Assembly: GCF_030323265.1 (NCBI RefSeq)
Contig: NZ_CP104992.1
Location: forward strand, 4,238,589-4,302,588
Source: Terrirhizobium terrae
Lineage (GTDB): Bacteria > Pseudomonadota > Alphaproteobacteria > Rhizobiales > Rhizobiaceae
Length of the DNA: 64,000 nt
Direction: 5' to 3'
Part shown: positions 44,993-54,345 of the stretch, in pieces
How positions within the stretch are numbered: the stretch's first letter is position 1
Layout of the letters: each line of letters starts with the position of its first letter
Notes under the pieces: model-generated
What the model saw: the letters and a program-made list of their open reading frames with translations, nothing else
Told to the model about the DNA's origin: nothing
Databases searched by the model: none
Made by a program: the position numbers and the translations under genes

Positions 44993-47900
44993 CTAACGCG
45001 ACTTCGACGTCATCCTTGCACCGCCGATCCAGGTGCGGACCTTGTCCTCCAGCGCCTCGGGGCTGATCGGCTTGGACAGGTAGTCGTCCATGCCTGCCTG
45101 GAAGCAGAGTTCGCGGTCGCTTTCCAGCGCATGCGCCGTGACGCCGATGATCGGCGTATGGGTGCCGGTCTTCGCTTCCAGTTCGCGGATGCGACGGGTC
45201 GCCTGATGGCCGTTCATGATCGGCATGGAGACATCCATGATGATCACCGCCGGATCGTTCGCCTGCCACGCCTCGACCGCCTCGGCGCCGTTCCTGACGA
45301 TCTGGAACAGCCAGCCGGTGGTCTGCAGGATCTGGGTGAAGACGATCTGGTTGACCTCGTTGTCCTCCGCCACCAGCACGTCGAGCGATGGCGCGGCCTG
45401 GACCGGAGCGGTCGAAGATAATGATGTCACCGCGGCGGGACTTGATGCAACCGGCACAACCTCGCTGGCGATCGCGGCCTCCATGCGCCGCTTGCTGCGC
45501 ACCGAACGCACCACGTCGATCACAGTGCTGCGCAGCAGGTTTGCGCGCGCCGGCTTCATCAGATGGGCGTGGATCTGCAGCTCGGCGAACATGCTCTCGT
45601 CGCTCGCCATGTCCATCGAGGTGAGGAAGATGACCCCGGTGCCGTCGAAGCGCTGGTCGCGGCGAAGGGCCTTGGCGAAGTCGAGGCCGTTCATCTGCGG
45701 CATGTGATAGTCGAGCACGATGGCGTCGACGGTGATGCCGATCCGCGCCGCCTCGCTCAGAACCGCAAGCCCCTCGGCGCCGCTTTCCGCTGCAACCGTA
45801 TCGAAGCCCCACATGCTGAGCTGTTCGGTGAGGATGCGACGGTTGACGATATTGTCGTCGACGATCAGCACGCGCGCACCGCTCGTATTGATCGGCAGCG
45901 TCGTTTCCTGCTTGCGCTCGGCGACGATCGGGAACGGCAGGCTGACGGTGAAGACCGAGCCGCGACCGACCTCGCTCGTCACGCCGACCGAGCCGCCGAA
46001 CAGGTCGACGAGGCCCGAGGTGATCGCAAGCCCGAGACCGGTTCCCTCGTGGCGGCGGGTCGAGGACGTATCGACCTGCGAGAATTTCTCGAACACGGTC
46101 TTCAGCTTCTCGTCGGGAATGCCGAGACCGGTATCCTCGATGCGGATGGTCAGCATCAGATCGCCGGCGCCGACCGGTTCCGACTTGAGATCGATGAAGA
46201 CGTGGCCCTTTTCGGTGAACTTGACCGCATTGCCGACGAGGTTGGTGACGATCTGGCGGAAGCGGCCGGCATCGCCGAGCACGGTCTCGCGGACGGCCGC
46301 GTCGCCCCGCACGATCAGCTCGATATCCTTGTCGGCTGCAGCCGACGACAGAAGCGTCGCGACGTCCTCGATCGCCTCGACCGGATCGAAGGGCGCGCGG
46401 CGCAGCTTCATCTGCCCGGCATCGATCTTGGAGAAGTCGAGGATGTCGTTGATGATCGTGAGAAGCGCATTGCCGGATTTGACGATGATATCGATGAACG
46501 TCTTCTGGCGGGTGTCGAGATTGGATTTCGCCAGTAGCTCCGCCATGCCCAGCACGCCATTCATCGGCGTGCGGATCTCGTGGCTCATATTGGCGAGGAA
46601 TTCGGACTTCGCCCGGTCGGCAGCCTCGGCCCGCTGCAGCAGGCGCGTCAGCTCCTCCTCGCGCATCTTCGCCTCGGTGACGTCAGTAAAGACGGCGAGC
46701 CAATGGTCGCTGCTCGTCTGCCGTGCCTCGACCTGCACCCACTTGCGGTTCTCGATCTTGAACGAGGCATAGAAGGGTATGCCGCTGTCGATATTGGCTT
46801 CCAGCGATCGGAGCGTCGCCATCGCTTCCTGGTGCGAGCCGAAATCCCCGCGGCGAACCGCATGGCGGAAGATTTCGCTCCACTGGGCGCCGGGCGCCGT
46901 CATTTCGGCCGGAATTTCCAGCATGGCCGGCAGCGCGTCGTTGGAAAGCTCGACCTCGCCCTCGTGCAGGATGAGAAGGCCCTGCGACATCGCGCTTGTC
47001 GCGTCGCGCATCAGCGCGCCGTGACGTTCGAGCGCAGCGCGTGCCTCTTGGATTTCCGCGTCGCGCCGACGCATGGCGGTCACGTCGGTATGGCTGAGCA
47101 GAAGCTTGCCGTCGGTCAGCCGCGTACCAGAGATCAGCAGCTGCCGGCCGAGCCGGGTGCGTATCTCAATCGGAATGCCGCCATTGTCGTCGGCGAGTGC
47201 GGCGATACGCGCCTCGTAGACTGCATCGAGGCCCCGTGCGGAACCTGCATAGATGCCGTCGTCATAGTTGACTTCGAGGAATTCGCGATAGGACCGGCCC
47301 GGCAGTTCGAACGGCCGCTCGGTATCCCAGAACTCGTAGAAGGACGGGCTCGCATATTCGAAGACGAATTGCTCGTTGAGAATGCCGATGCCGACGGGCA
47401 CGGAATCGAGAATCGTCTGCAGGTCCTTGCTGACCTTCTCGGCCTTGGCCTGCGCTTCCTTGATCAGTGAAACGTCGGTACGTGAACAGACGAGATAGCT
47501 GCTGCCCTCCTCGGTCTGGATCGACCGCAGCCGCGTCAGGACCGGGATGACCGATCCATCCGGGAAGGTCATGTCCTCCGACTTGTCGATATTCTCGCCG
47601 GCCAGAACGCGGGCATTCTCGTCCCAGAACCGCTCGGCGGCCCAGGGGAACATCTCCGCCTCGGTCTTGCCGAGATAGCGCTCGCGCACGTCGCCCAGCA
47701 TCTGCTCGTAGGCGTGGTTGGCATAGGTAAGCTCGTGCCGGTCATTGCGCACGAAGACGGGCGCCGGCAGATCCTCCAGGATGGCGCGGAACAGTTCGGT
47801 CTCGGCGACCTGGCCGCGAAGCACCGTTTCCTGTTCCTTGAAGTCGGTCACGTCCTGTCGGATAGCGATGAGCACGCCATTTTCCAGCCGCTTGTTGACC

Positions 47901-48628
47901 GTCCGCATCCACCGGCCGTCGGCCAGCTGGTTGATATTCTCCCAATAGGGCTGGCGGAACGGCTCCATCCGCTGCGCGATCCAGGCTTCGCGGCTCTCGT
48001 CGGTGTCCGCCAGTTCGCGAGGCATGATCTGCCTGCGCCGCTCATAGGCGTATCCAAGGATTTCGGTCAGCGTGATGCCGGGCGTGACGTCGATATCCAG
48101 CGAGCTGAAATAATTGACGAGCTGCGAATTGCAGTAGAGCAGCGTGTCGTCGCGGTCATAGATGCCGATGCCCATTTCGAGCATGTCGAGCGCATCATCG
48201 AGCAGCCGGTTGTTGAGGATCGAGCCCTTGGCTGCTGGCAGCGGTATGATCTGCGCGGCAGCGGCCGAAACCGGACGCGCAGCGACCAGTTCATCGATCG
48301 TGCCGAAGAGATAGGTATGGTCGTTTTCGGTCAGGAAGCGCTCGACATGGACTTCGTAGCGCAACGTGCCCTCGCCATCATGCAGATGGGCGACCTCGTC
48401 GCTGCCGAAGACGATGGCGCGGCTTTCCTTTTCCTTGCGCTCGCCGGTATCGACCATGCCCGCAAGATCACCGCTCGAACCATCGATGAAATCCTCCGCC
48501 GGCAGGCCGAAGAGTTCCGCATAGGCAGCGTTTACCGCAACGTAGCGCAGGGCGCTGTCCTTGATGTAGGCCGGTTGCGGCAGATCCTGGATCCGCGCAC
48601 AGGCTTTGTCGAGCAAGTCGCTGTGCAT
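44993..48628 (-). CDS. Multi-PAS hybrid sensor histidine kinase with two receiver domains
   Basis: A 1211-residue soluble kinase with no membrane segments. Several PAS-like domains fill about residues 1-650. HisKA is at about 665-730 (FLANMSHEIRTPMNGVLGMA) and HATPase_c at about 775-890 (NLVGNAVKFTEKG; RRHEGTGLGLAI). Two receivers follow, at about 918-1035 (VLIVDDNIVNRRILTEQL; VLDYHMPQMNG) and 1083-1200 (DVLVAEDNEVNQIVF; IMDVSMPIMNG). No phosphotransfer (HPt) domain is fused, so it needs an external one. I chose ATG at 48628 over a TTG six bases upstream. It converges on mnmD; mttB is divergent. Confidence 0.95.
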   Translation of the reverse strand: MHSDLLDKACARIQDLPQPAYIKDSALRYVAVNAAYAELFGLPAEDFIDGSSGDLAGMVDTGERKEKESRAIVFGSDEVAHLHDGEGTLRYEVHVERFLTENDHTYLFGTIDELVAARPVSAAAAQIIPLPAAKGSILNNRLLDDALDMLEMGIGIYDRDDTLLYCNSQLVNYFSSLDIDVTPGITLTEILGYAYERRRQIMPRELADTDESREAWIAQRMEPFRQPYWENINQLADGRWMRTVNKRLENGVLIAIRQDVTDFKEQETVLRGQVAETELFRAILEDLPAPVFVRNDRHELTYANHAYEQMLGDVRERYLGKTEAEMFPWAAERFWDENARVLAGENIDKSEDMTFPDGSVIPVLTRLRSIQTEEGSSYLVCSRTDVSLIKEAQAKAEKVSKDLQTILDSVPVGIGILNEQFVFEYASPSFYEFWDTERPFELPGRSYREFLEVNYDDGIYAGSARGLDAVYEARIAALADDNGGIPIEIRTRLGRQLLISGTRLTDGKLLLSHTDVTAMRRRDAEIQEARAALERHGALMRDATSAMSQGLLILHEGEVELSNDALPAMLEIPAEMTAPGAQWSEIFRHAVRRGDFGSHQEAMATLRSLEANIDSGIPFYASFKIENRKWVQVEARQTSSDHWLAVFTDVTEAKMREEELTRLLQRAEAADRAKSEFLANMSHEIRTPMNGVLGMAELLAKSNLDTRQKTFIDIIVKSGNALLTIINDILDFSKIDAGQMKLRRAPFDPVEAIEDVATLLSSAAADKDIELIVRGDAAVRETVLGDAGRFRQIVTNLVGNAVKFTEKGHVFIDLKSEPVGAGDLMLTIRIEDTGLGIPDEKLKTVFEKFSQVDTSSTRRHEGTGLGLAITSGLVDLFGGSVGVTSEVGRGSVFTVSLPFPIVAERKQETTLPINTSGARVLIVDDNIVNRRILTEQLSMWGFDTVAAESGAEGLAVLSEAARIGITVDAIVLDYHMPQMNGLDFAKALRRDQRFDGTGVIFLTSMDMASDESMFAELQIHAHLMKPARANLLRSTVIDVVRSVRSKRRMEAAIASEVVPVASSPAAVTSLSSTAPVQAAPSLDVLVAEDNEVNQIVFTQILQTTGWLFQIVRNGAEAVEAWQANDPAVIIMDVSMPIMNGHQATRRIRELEAKTGTHTPIIGVTAHALESDRELCFQAGMDDYLSKPISPEALEDKVRTWIGGARMTSKSR

Positions 48629-48903
48629 ATCCAAGCGCTGCCGTCCCTTTTTATGTTCCCGGGAATTTTGGCCGATTCTTATGGCCCTGTGGGCGACGAT
48701 AACACCATAGCGAGTGTTAACAACGCCTTTTTACCGGCCCTGGTTGCCCGGCTTTTTTCCTTAGTGAGCCAAGTTTTTTGACGCCCGCCAGCATGACCGT
48801 GCGGGCGATGTTCTGGAAGAGCCGGCCGGTGGTCGCAAATGACGTAGGCGATCCCTGATGGAATTTGCCACATTCGGCCAAACACGGCGCGGACGGGACA
48901 GCC

Positions 48904-50493
48904 ATGAGCGAGATTACGACACAGGCAGCGAGTGACAACGAACCCTCCTCTACCGGCGGCGAACGGCGCAGGCGCAGCGGCGGCCGTGGTGCCGAACGGG
49001 TTCGTACCGGCTCGGCGACCGCCAGGTACCGCAACCTCGTCAACGGCATCGCCAAGACCGAAATCCTCTCGGCGGAAGCGCTGGAGGACATTCATGTCGC
49101 GTCGCTGACCGTGCTAGAGGAAGTCGGCATGGATGTCATTCTGCCGGAGGCGCGCGAACGGATGAAGGCGGCCGGCGCGGACGTAACGCCGGGCTCCGAA
49201 CGGGTGCGTTTCGACCGGGCGATGATCGAGGAACTGATCGCCTCTGCCCCGTCCACCTTCACGATGCATGCCCGCAATCCGGCCCGCAACGTCAAGATCG
49301 GCGGCAGCAATCTCGTCTTCGCTCAGGTCGCAAGTGCGCCCTTCGTGGCGGATCGCGAAGGCGGTCGTCGTGCAGGAAATCAGGAGGATTTCCGCAAGCT
49401 GGTCAAGCTCGCCCAGCATTACGACATCATCCACACGACCGGCGGCTATCCGGTCGAGCCGGTCGATAGCCATGCTTCGGTGCGTCACCTCGATTGTCTC
49501 TCGGACCTCGTGAAGCTGACCGACAAGGTGTTCCACTGCTATTCGCTAGGGCGTGAGCGCAATCTCGACGCGCTGGAAATCGCCCGCATCGGTCGCGGCA
49601 TCTCGGCCGAGCAGATGGAAGAGGAGCCGTCGCTCTTCACCGTCATCAACTCCTCCTCGCCGCTGCGCCTCGACGGGCCGATGCTGCAGGGGATCATCGA
49701 GATGTCGTCGCGCAACCAAGTCGTGATCATGACGCCGTTTACGCTGGCGGGCGCCATGGCACCGGTGACGATTGCCGGCGCGCTGGTGCAGCAGAATGCC
49801 GAAGCGCTGTGCGGCATCGCCTTTACCCAGATGGTGCGCAAGGGCGCCCCGGTCATGTATGGCGGCTTCACCTCCAACGTCGACATGAAGACGGGAGCCC
49901 CCGCCTTCGGCACCCCGGAATACATGAAGGCGGTGATGGCCGGCGGCCAGCTCGCCCGCCGCTACGGCATTCCCTACCGCACCTCCAACACCAATGCCGC
50001 CAACACGCTCGATGCACAGGCCGCCTATGAGAGTGCCATGTCGCTCTGGGCGCTGACGCAAGGCGGCGGCAATTTCATCCTTCATTCGGCGGGCTGGACG
50101 GAAGGCGGGCTGACGGCCTCCTTCGAAAAATTCATCCTCGACGTCGACATGCTGCAGATGGTGGCGGAATTCCTGACGCCGCTCGATGTCTCGACCGATG
50201 CGCTGGCGCTCGATGCGGTGCGTGATGTCGGCCCCGGCGGACATTATTTCGGCACGGCCCATACGCTGGCACGCTACGAAAACGCCTTCTATTCCCCGAT
50301 CCTGTCCGACTGGCGCAATTTCGAGACGTGGACGGAAGCGGGACGGCCGACGACCTACGACCACGCCAACCGGATCTACAAGGAAGCGCTCGCCGCCTAT
50401 CAGCAGCCGGCGCTCGATCCGGCCGTGGAAGAGGAACTCGATGCGTTCGTGGCGAAGCGCAAGGCAGAGGGCGGCGTTCCGACGGATTTCTGA
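48904..50493 (+). CDS. Trimethylamine methyltransferase (MttB) family protein, non-pyrrolysine
   Basis: A 529-residue MttB-superfamily protein. No in-frame TAG is present, so it lacks the pyrrolysine of archaeal MttB and belongs to the non-Pyl group, some of which demethylate glycine betaine or other quaternary amines. The barrel text includes ILSAEALEDIHVASLTVLEE, SSSPLRLDGPMLQGIIEMSS and VMYGGFTSNVDMKTGAPAFG. An Arg/Gly-rich N-terminal arm precedes the fold. No cognate corrinoid protein is in the window, so methyl-acceptor and substrate are unknown. ATG at 48904 follows GGGACAG. Confidence 0.93.
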   Translation: MSEITTQAASDNEPSSTGGERRRRSGGRGAERVRTGSATARYRNLVNGIAKTEILSAEALEDIHVASLTVLEEVGMDVILPEARERMKAAGADVTPGSERVRFDRAMIEELIASAPSTFTMHARNPARNVKIGGSNLVFAQVASAPFVADREGGRRAGNQEDFRKLVKLAQHYDIIHTTGGYPVEPVDSHASVRHLDCLSDLVKLTDKVFHCYSLGRERNLDALEIARIGRGISAEQMEEEPSLFTVINSSSPLRLDGPMLQGIIEMSSRNQVVIMTPFTLAGAMAPVTIAGALVQQNAEALCGIAFTQMVRKGAPVMYGGFTSNVDMKTGAPAFGTPEYMKAVMAGGQLARRYGIPYRTSNTNAANTLDAQAAYESAMSLWALTQGGGNFILHSAGWTEGGLTASFEKFILDVDMLQMVAEFLTPLDVSTDALALDAVRDVGPGGHYFGTAHTLARYENAFYSPILSDWRNFETWTEAGRPTTYDHANRIYKEALAAYQQPALDPAVEEELDAFVAKRKAEGGVPTDF

Positions 50494-50696
50494 TCCGCCA
50501 TTCATCCGACTCCCATTTGCCGCAATCCCGCCATGAAGCGCGGCAGAAGTTGCGCCATAACCGCAAAAGACAACCTGCAGACGATCGAGTGTGAACAGCC
50601 GTTCAGACTACTTATGGTTTCTTTCCATCAAACCGCCGAGATTGATCGTCAGTTTATGAGCGTACCCTTGAATAGCAGAGGGAAAGGAAAACGCTC

Positions 50697-51053
50697 ATGT
50701 CGTTCATGAAGAAAACAGTTTCCGTAGGCCTCGTTGCCGTATCCGTCGTGGCAGCTCTTGCAGCCACCGCGCCGTCCGCAGAAGCCCGCGACCGTCACCA
50801 CCATCGTGGCGACGATGTGCTTCTCGGCGCAGCAGCAGGGATCGCCGGCGGCCTGATCGGCGGCGCGATCGTTTCAAACTCGCAGCGCCCGGTCTATGTC
50901 GAGCCGGAATACGACTACGCTCCGCCTCCGCCGCCACCGCAGGTCGTCTATCGCCGGGCCTATTACGAACCGGCACCGCCTCCGCCGCGTTGCCACTTCG
51001 AGTGGGTGGAGAATGAATATGGCGAGGCCTATCGGGCCCGCGTCTGCTACTAA
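50697..51053 (+). CDS. Exported protein with glycine-zipper-like segment and Pro/Tyr repeats
   Basis: A 118-residue protein with a signal peptide (VGLVAVSVVAALAATAPSAEA), then HHHRGDD and a small hydrophobic Gly/Ala-rich segment LLGAAAGIAGGLIGGAIVSN resembling a glycine zipper. The rest is rich in Pro and Tyr (YAPPPPPPQVVYRRAYYEPA) and ends in a CHFEWVENEYG...RVCY cysteine pair. Similar envelope proteins are abundant in Rhizobiales without known function. A strong terminator follows at 51074. Confidence 0.85.
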   Translation: MSFMKKTVSVGLVAVSVVAALAATAPSAEARDRHHHRGDDVLLGAAAGIAGGLIGGAIVSNSQRPVYVEPEYDYAPPPPPPQVVYRRAYYEPAPPPPRCHFEWVENEYGEAYRARVCY

Positions 51054-51073
51054 GCTCAAAGAGCGAATTGTCG

Positions 51074-51107
51074 AAAGCGGCGGTGTTTCCACCGCCGCTT
51101 TTGTTTT
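51074..51107. terminator. Rho-independent terminator between convergent genes
   Basis: The stem AAGCGGCGGTG (51075-51085) pairs with CACCGCCGCTT (51090-51100) around a four-base loop and is followed by TTGTTTTT. The reverse strand is preceded by an A-rich side, so it may also serve the convergent PepSY gene, whose stop is at 51111. Confidence 0.9.
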
Positions 51108-51110
51108 TGA

Positions 51111-51401
51111 TCAATCGTCGTCGCCGTCTATCCAGACCTGTTCGCCGGACTGCGGGTTAAAATGGATCTCCATCTTGCGTCCATCCTTGTTGCGGGCGGA
51201 AACCTCGTAGCAGCCATCGTCGATATCGATGTCGCGGATCTCGAGATTGAGCGGCGCGATCCGATTGCGCAGGTCCGCCTCGCTCATCCAGTCGGCGACG
51301 GGCACGTTCCCGCAGCGGCGGCGGTCGTCGTCATCCGCATGGGCGACGGAGGCAAAACCGATTGCAGCGAGGGCGGCGGTGGCGAGGATGATGCTTTTCA
51401 T
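51111..51401 (-). CDS. Periplasmic PepSY-domain protein
   Basis: A 96-residue exported protein (signal peptide to VAHA, then DDDDRRRC). The PepSY fold text is WMSEADLRNRIAPLNLEIRD, GCYEVSARNKDGRKMEIHFN, GEQVWID. It faces a second PepSY gene (51545) across a 143-base divergent region that contains an OmpR-type repeat, so the two are probably controlled together. PepSY proteins often inhibit or sense envelope enzymes and kinases. Confidence 0.9.
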   Translation of the reverse strand: MKSIILATAALAAIGFASVAHADDDDRRRCGNVPVADWMSEADLRNRIAPLNLEIRDIDIDDGCYEVSARNKDGRKMEIHFNPQSGEQVWIDGDDD

Positions 51402-51506
51402 GACAGGTTCCTTTCGAACAATCTTTTCGGTCCGGCCGGGACACCATTGCCTGACCGATGACGAGACCTTACGAAAGTCGCGCTGAGCGATAACTGACAG
51501 CCCATG

Positions 51507-51523
51507 TCAGCTAAATTTCAGCT
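51507..51523 (+). promoter_or_regulatory. Candidate OmpR/PhoB-type direct-repeat operator
   Basis: TCAGCT occurs at 51507-51512 and again at 51518-51523, separated by AAATT. The 11-base period is the classical arrangement bound by winged-helix response regulators. A weaker third copy (ACAGCC) lies at 51497. The site is 22 bases upstream of the PepSY gene that heads the two-component operon, suggesting autoregulation by the response regulator at 51865. An overlapping inverted repeat CTGACA-N5-TGTCAG covers 51494-51510. Confidence 0.5.
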
Positions 51524-51544
51524 TGGCCTTGCTAGAAGGTAGGC

Positions 51545-51859
51545 ATGCTGAGCCGTCTCATTCCCCTCGCCGTCCTCTCCGCGATCCTGGCCACCGCGCC
51601 ACAGGCACACGCCGACGATGATCATCTCGACCGGTTGCGCGATGCCGTGAACCGTGGCGAGGTCATGCCGCTGTCGAAATTGCAGGACGAAGTGCGCCGT
51701 GCCTTTCCGGGCGAGATCATCAAGGTCGAGCTGGATGAGGATGACGACCGCTTCATCTACGAGTTCAAGGTGCTGAAGGCCAATGGCCGGCTGGTCGAGA
51801 TCGAGATGGACGCCAAGGACGGCCGCGTTCTCGATGTCGACAATGATGACGACGACTGA
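51545..51859 (+). CDS. Periplasmic PepSY-domain protein heading a two-component operon
   Basis: A 104-residue exported protein: signal peptide to PQAHA, then DRLRDAVNRGEVMPLSKLQD and FPGEIIKVELDEDDDRFIYE followed by KANGRLVEIEMDAKDGRVLD, ending in an Asp tail. It is 5 bases from the response regulator gene, in one operon with the kinase. The order small periplasmic protein - regulator - kinase matches the rhizobial FeuN-FeuP-FeuQ arrangement, in which the small protein restrains the kinase. Orthology to FeuN is suggested by layout only. Confidence 0.88.
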   Translation: MLSRLIPLAVLSAILATAPQAHADDDHLDRLRDAVNRGEVMPLSKLQDEVRRAFPGEIIKVELDEDDDRFIYEFKVLKANGRLVEIEMDAKDGRVLDVDNDDDD

Positions 51860-51864
51860 TTGCC

Positions 51865-52524
51865 ATGCGTATTCTTCTCATTGAAGACGACCCGCTGATT
51901 GCCCGCGACGTCACCCGCCATCTGGAACATGCGGGTTACCTCGTCGAGCATGAGCGCGATGGCGAAAGCGGCTGGTTCCGTGGCGACAGCGAGGAGTTTG
52001 CAGCCGTCGTCCTCGATCTCGGCCTGCCGGAACTCGACGGCCTGTCGGTTCTGAAACGCTGGCGCGCAGCCGAACGCGAACTCCCCGTGCTGATCCTCAC
52101 TGCCCGCGGCAACTGGGAGGAGCGCGTCGAAGGCATCGATGCCGGCGCCGACGACTATCTCGCAAAACCCTTCCAGATGCCGGAGCTGCTCGCACGGCTC
52201 CGCGCCATCATCCGTCGCTCGCAGGGCAAGGCCGCACCCGTCATGCAGGCCGGCAAGCTCAAGCTCGACCCGCGCACGAAACACGCTAGCGTCGACGGCC
52301 TGCCGGTGGAACTGACACCGCTCGAGTATCGCTGCCTGCATTATCTGATGGCGAATGGCGAACGCCATGTCTCGCAGATGGAACTGACCGAGCAGCTCTA
52401 TGCGCAGGATTTCGAGCGCGAGAGCAATTCGGTCGAGGTGCTTGTCGGGCGCCTGCGCAAGAAATTCGGCAAGGAAGTCATCGCCACCCGCCGCGGCTAC
52501 GGCTACAGGATCGGCACGGCATGA
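51865..52524 (+). CDS. PhoP/OmpR-family response regulator
   Basis: A 219-residue regulator. Receiver: acidic pair in LLIEDDPLIARDV, phosphoacceptor Asp51 in VVLDLGLPELDG, Lys in DDYLAKPFQMPEL. Winged-helix output: LTPLEYRCLHYLMANGERHV and SNSVEVLVGRLRKKFGKEVI, ending RRGYGYRIGTA. Its last bases overlap the kinase start by ATGA. The direct repeat at 51507 is a candidate target. Possible FeuP counterpart, by gene order; PhoP-like by sequence style. Confidence 0.93.
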   Translation: MRILLIEDDPLIARDVTRHLEHAGYLVEHERDGESGWFRGDSEEFAAVVLDLGLPELDGLSVLKRWRAAERELPVLILTARGNWEERVEGIDAGADDYLAKPFQMPELLARLRAIIRRSQGKAAPVMQAGKLKLDPRTKHASVDGLPVELTPLEYRCLHYLMANGERHVSQMELTEQLYAQDFERESNSVEVLVGRLRKKFGKEVIATRRGYGYRIGTA

Positions 52525-53905
52525 TCGAGAAAACACGGGACCAACCGCAATCGGAGAAGGCGCAGGCCGAAAGGCCCCTCTCGATACGTGCCCGCTTCCT
52601 CATCGTCTCACTTATCACGGTGCCGTCCGCGCTGGCGCTGGCGGCCCTCTTCATGGTCTCGGTGTTTTCCGCCAATCTGGAGCGGCGGCTCGATGCGGAA
52701 CTGACCGGCCACATCAACAACATCGCCGCCTCCCTGCGCTTTGCCGTAGACGGCACTCCGGAGCGCCCAGCCGGCTTCTTCGATAAGCGTTTTGCAGATG
52801 CCTATGGCGGCCTCTACTGGCAGATCGGCGATGACGCGGCCCCTGCACGCCTGCGCTCGCAATCACTCTGGGACTACACGCTCCCTCGCCCGAAAACCTG
52901 CCGGCCGATGGCGCTGTCCATCGCTATGACATCCCCGGCCCGGACGGCTCGACACTCACGGCTCAGCAGCGGCAGATCATGGTGCCGACGCCTGCCGGCC
53001 TCAAGGCACTGCGCATCACCGTCGCTGCCGACCGCAAGCCGCTGGATGATGCAGGCTACCGCTTCGCCTTCGATATCATGCCCTATCTCGCCGGGCTCGC
53101 CATCTTCCTCATCGGCGCCTCGCTGATCCAGGTCGTTTTCGGTCTCAGGCCACTGGCAGCCCTTTCTAGCGGCCTGGACCGCATCCGCGAACGTCGCGGC
53201 GGACGCTTAGATGGCGTCCTGCCAAAGGAATTCGAGCCGGTCGAACAATCGGTCAACCGCCTGCTCGACGCCCAGTCGCAGGCGATCGCCAAGGCCCGCG
53301 CCCGCGCCGGTGATCTTGCCCACGGGTTGAAGACACCACTGACCGTTCTCTCCAACGATGCCCTGACGCTGCGCCAGCGCGGTGAGATCGACATGGCAGA
53401 CGAGATCGACCGGCTGGTGGCGCTGATGCGCGGCCATGTGGAGGCGGAACTGGCACGAAGCCGCATCGTCGCCAATGCCGAGCTGCGCCAATCCGATGCC
53501 GACATGCAAAAAATCGTCAGCCAGATCACCCGCACGCTGAAACGCACGCCGGAAGGCGAAGCGCTGACCTGGCAGTTCCAGATCGGCGAACCGTCGCAGG
53601 TGCCTCTCGATCCGCACGACCTGCGCGAACTCGTAGGCAATATCGTCGAGAATGCTGTCAAATGGGCGAAAAGCGAGGTCTCGATCACCTGGAAGGACCG
53701 CCGCCTTGTCGTTGCTGATGACGGCCCCGGCGTTGCGCCCGAGAAGATCCGCAGTATGACTGAACGCGGCGTGCGCCTCGACGAACAGGTACCCGGCACC
53801 GGCTTGGGCCTGTCTATCGTCCAGGAGATCTGCACGATCTATGGTCTGTCGCTGTCGATCGAAAACCGCCAGGAATCGGGGCTGCAGGTGTCGATCGGGT
53901 TCTGA
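52521..53905 (+). pseudogene. PhoQ-like sensor histidine kinase, apparent frameshift
   Basis: A kinase of about 461 residues with membrane helices at about 30-56 and 175-198. The periplasmic domain is broken at 52883-52885, where three C should be four; corrected it reads LWDYTLPSPENLPADGAVHR. The HisKA box is GDLAHGLKTPLTVLSNDALT, with NIVENAVKWAKSE, VADDGPGV and GTGLGLSIVQEI in the ATPase domain. The H-box resembles PhoQ/FeuQ-type kinases. It overlaps the response regulator and would sense an envelope signal, possibly through the PepSY protein. A one-base homopolymer loss points to sequencing error. Confidence 0.92.
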
Positions 53906-53910
53906 TTACA

Positions 53911-54249
53911 TCAATGAAACGGACGCACCTCGACCGGCGCGCGGCAGGCGATCACCGCCTTGCGGCCCCATTCGACGGCCTCTGCCTCGCTTGCCACATC
54001 CAGCACCCAGAACCCGCCGACATGCTCGCTGGTTTTCAGATATGGCCCATCGATGGTGGCGACATTTCCATCGCCCTGACGCTGTAGAGACTTGGCTTCG
54101 CTGGCAGGTTTCAGTCCGCCGACGAAGACCCGCACGCCGGCAGCTATCATCTCTTCGTTGAGCAAGTCGATGTCATGATGCATCGCTTCGTCCTCTTGGG
54201 CGAAGGGATCGTAATCATCGGGGTGATGAATGGCGACGAGATATTGCAT
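53911..54249 (-). CDS. YCII/DGPF-domain protein
   Basis: A 112-residue YCII-related protein (MQYLVAIHHPDDYDPFAQED). The DGPF-like motif appears as IDGPYLKTSEHVGGFWVLDV and the tail as CRAPVEVRPFH. Unlike the copy at 3148 it has no sigma factor beside it. GGAGGAGACC precedes the ATG at 54249. The function is unknown. Confidence 0.88.
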   Translation of the reverse strand: MQYLVAIHHPDDYDPFAQEDEAMHHDIDLLNEEMIAAGVRVFVGGLKPASEAKSLQRQGDGNVATIDGPYLKTSEHVGGFWVLDVASEAEAVEWGRKAVIACRAPVEVRPFH

Positions 54250-54345
54250 GATAGGTCTCCTCCCTGTGCGGATGGCCGGTCTGTCAGCCTCTTGCCGGAA
54301 GGACGTGTGAGCATCCCGCGATCCGACAAGCCATACGAAATCTCC

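Noticed and set aside
48904..50493. Pyrrolysine-type MttB with in-frame amber codon
   Set aside because: The gene reads through without an internal TAG, so it belongs to the non-Pyl group.
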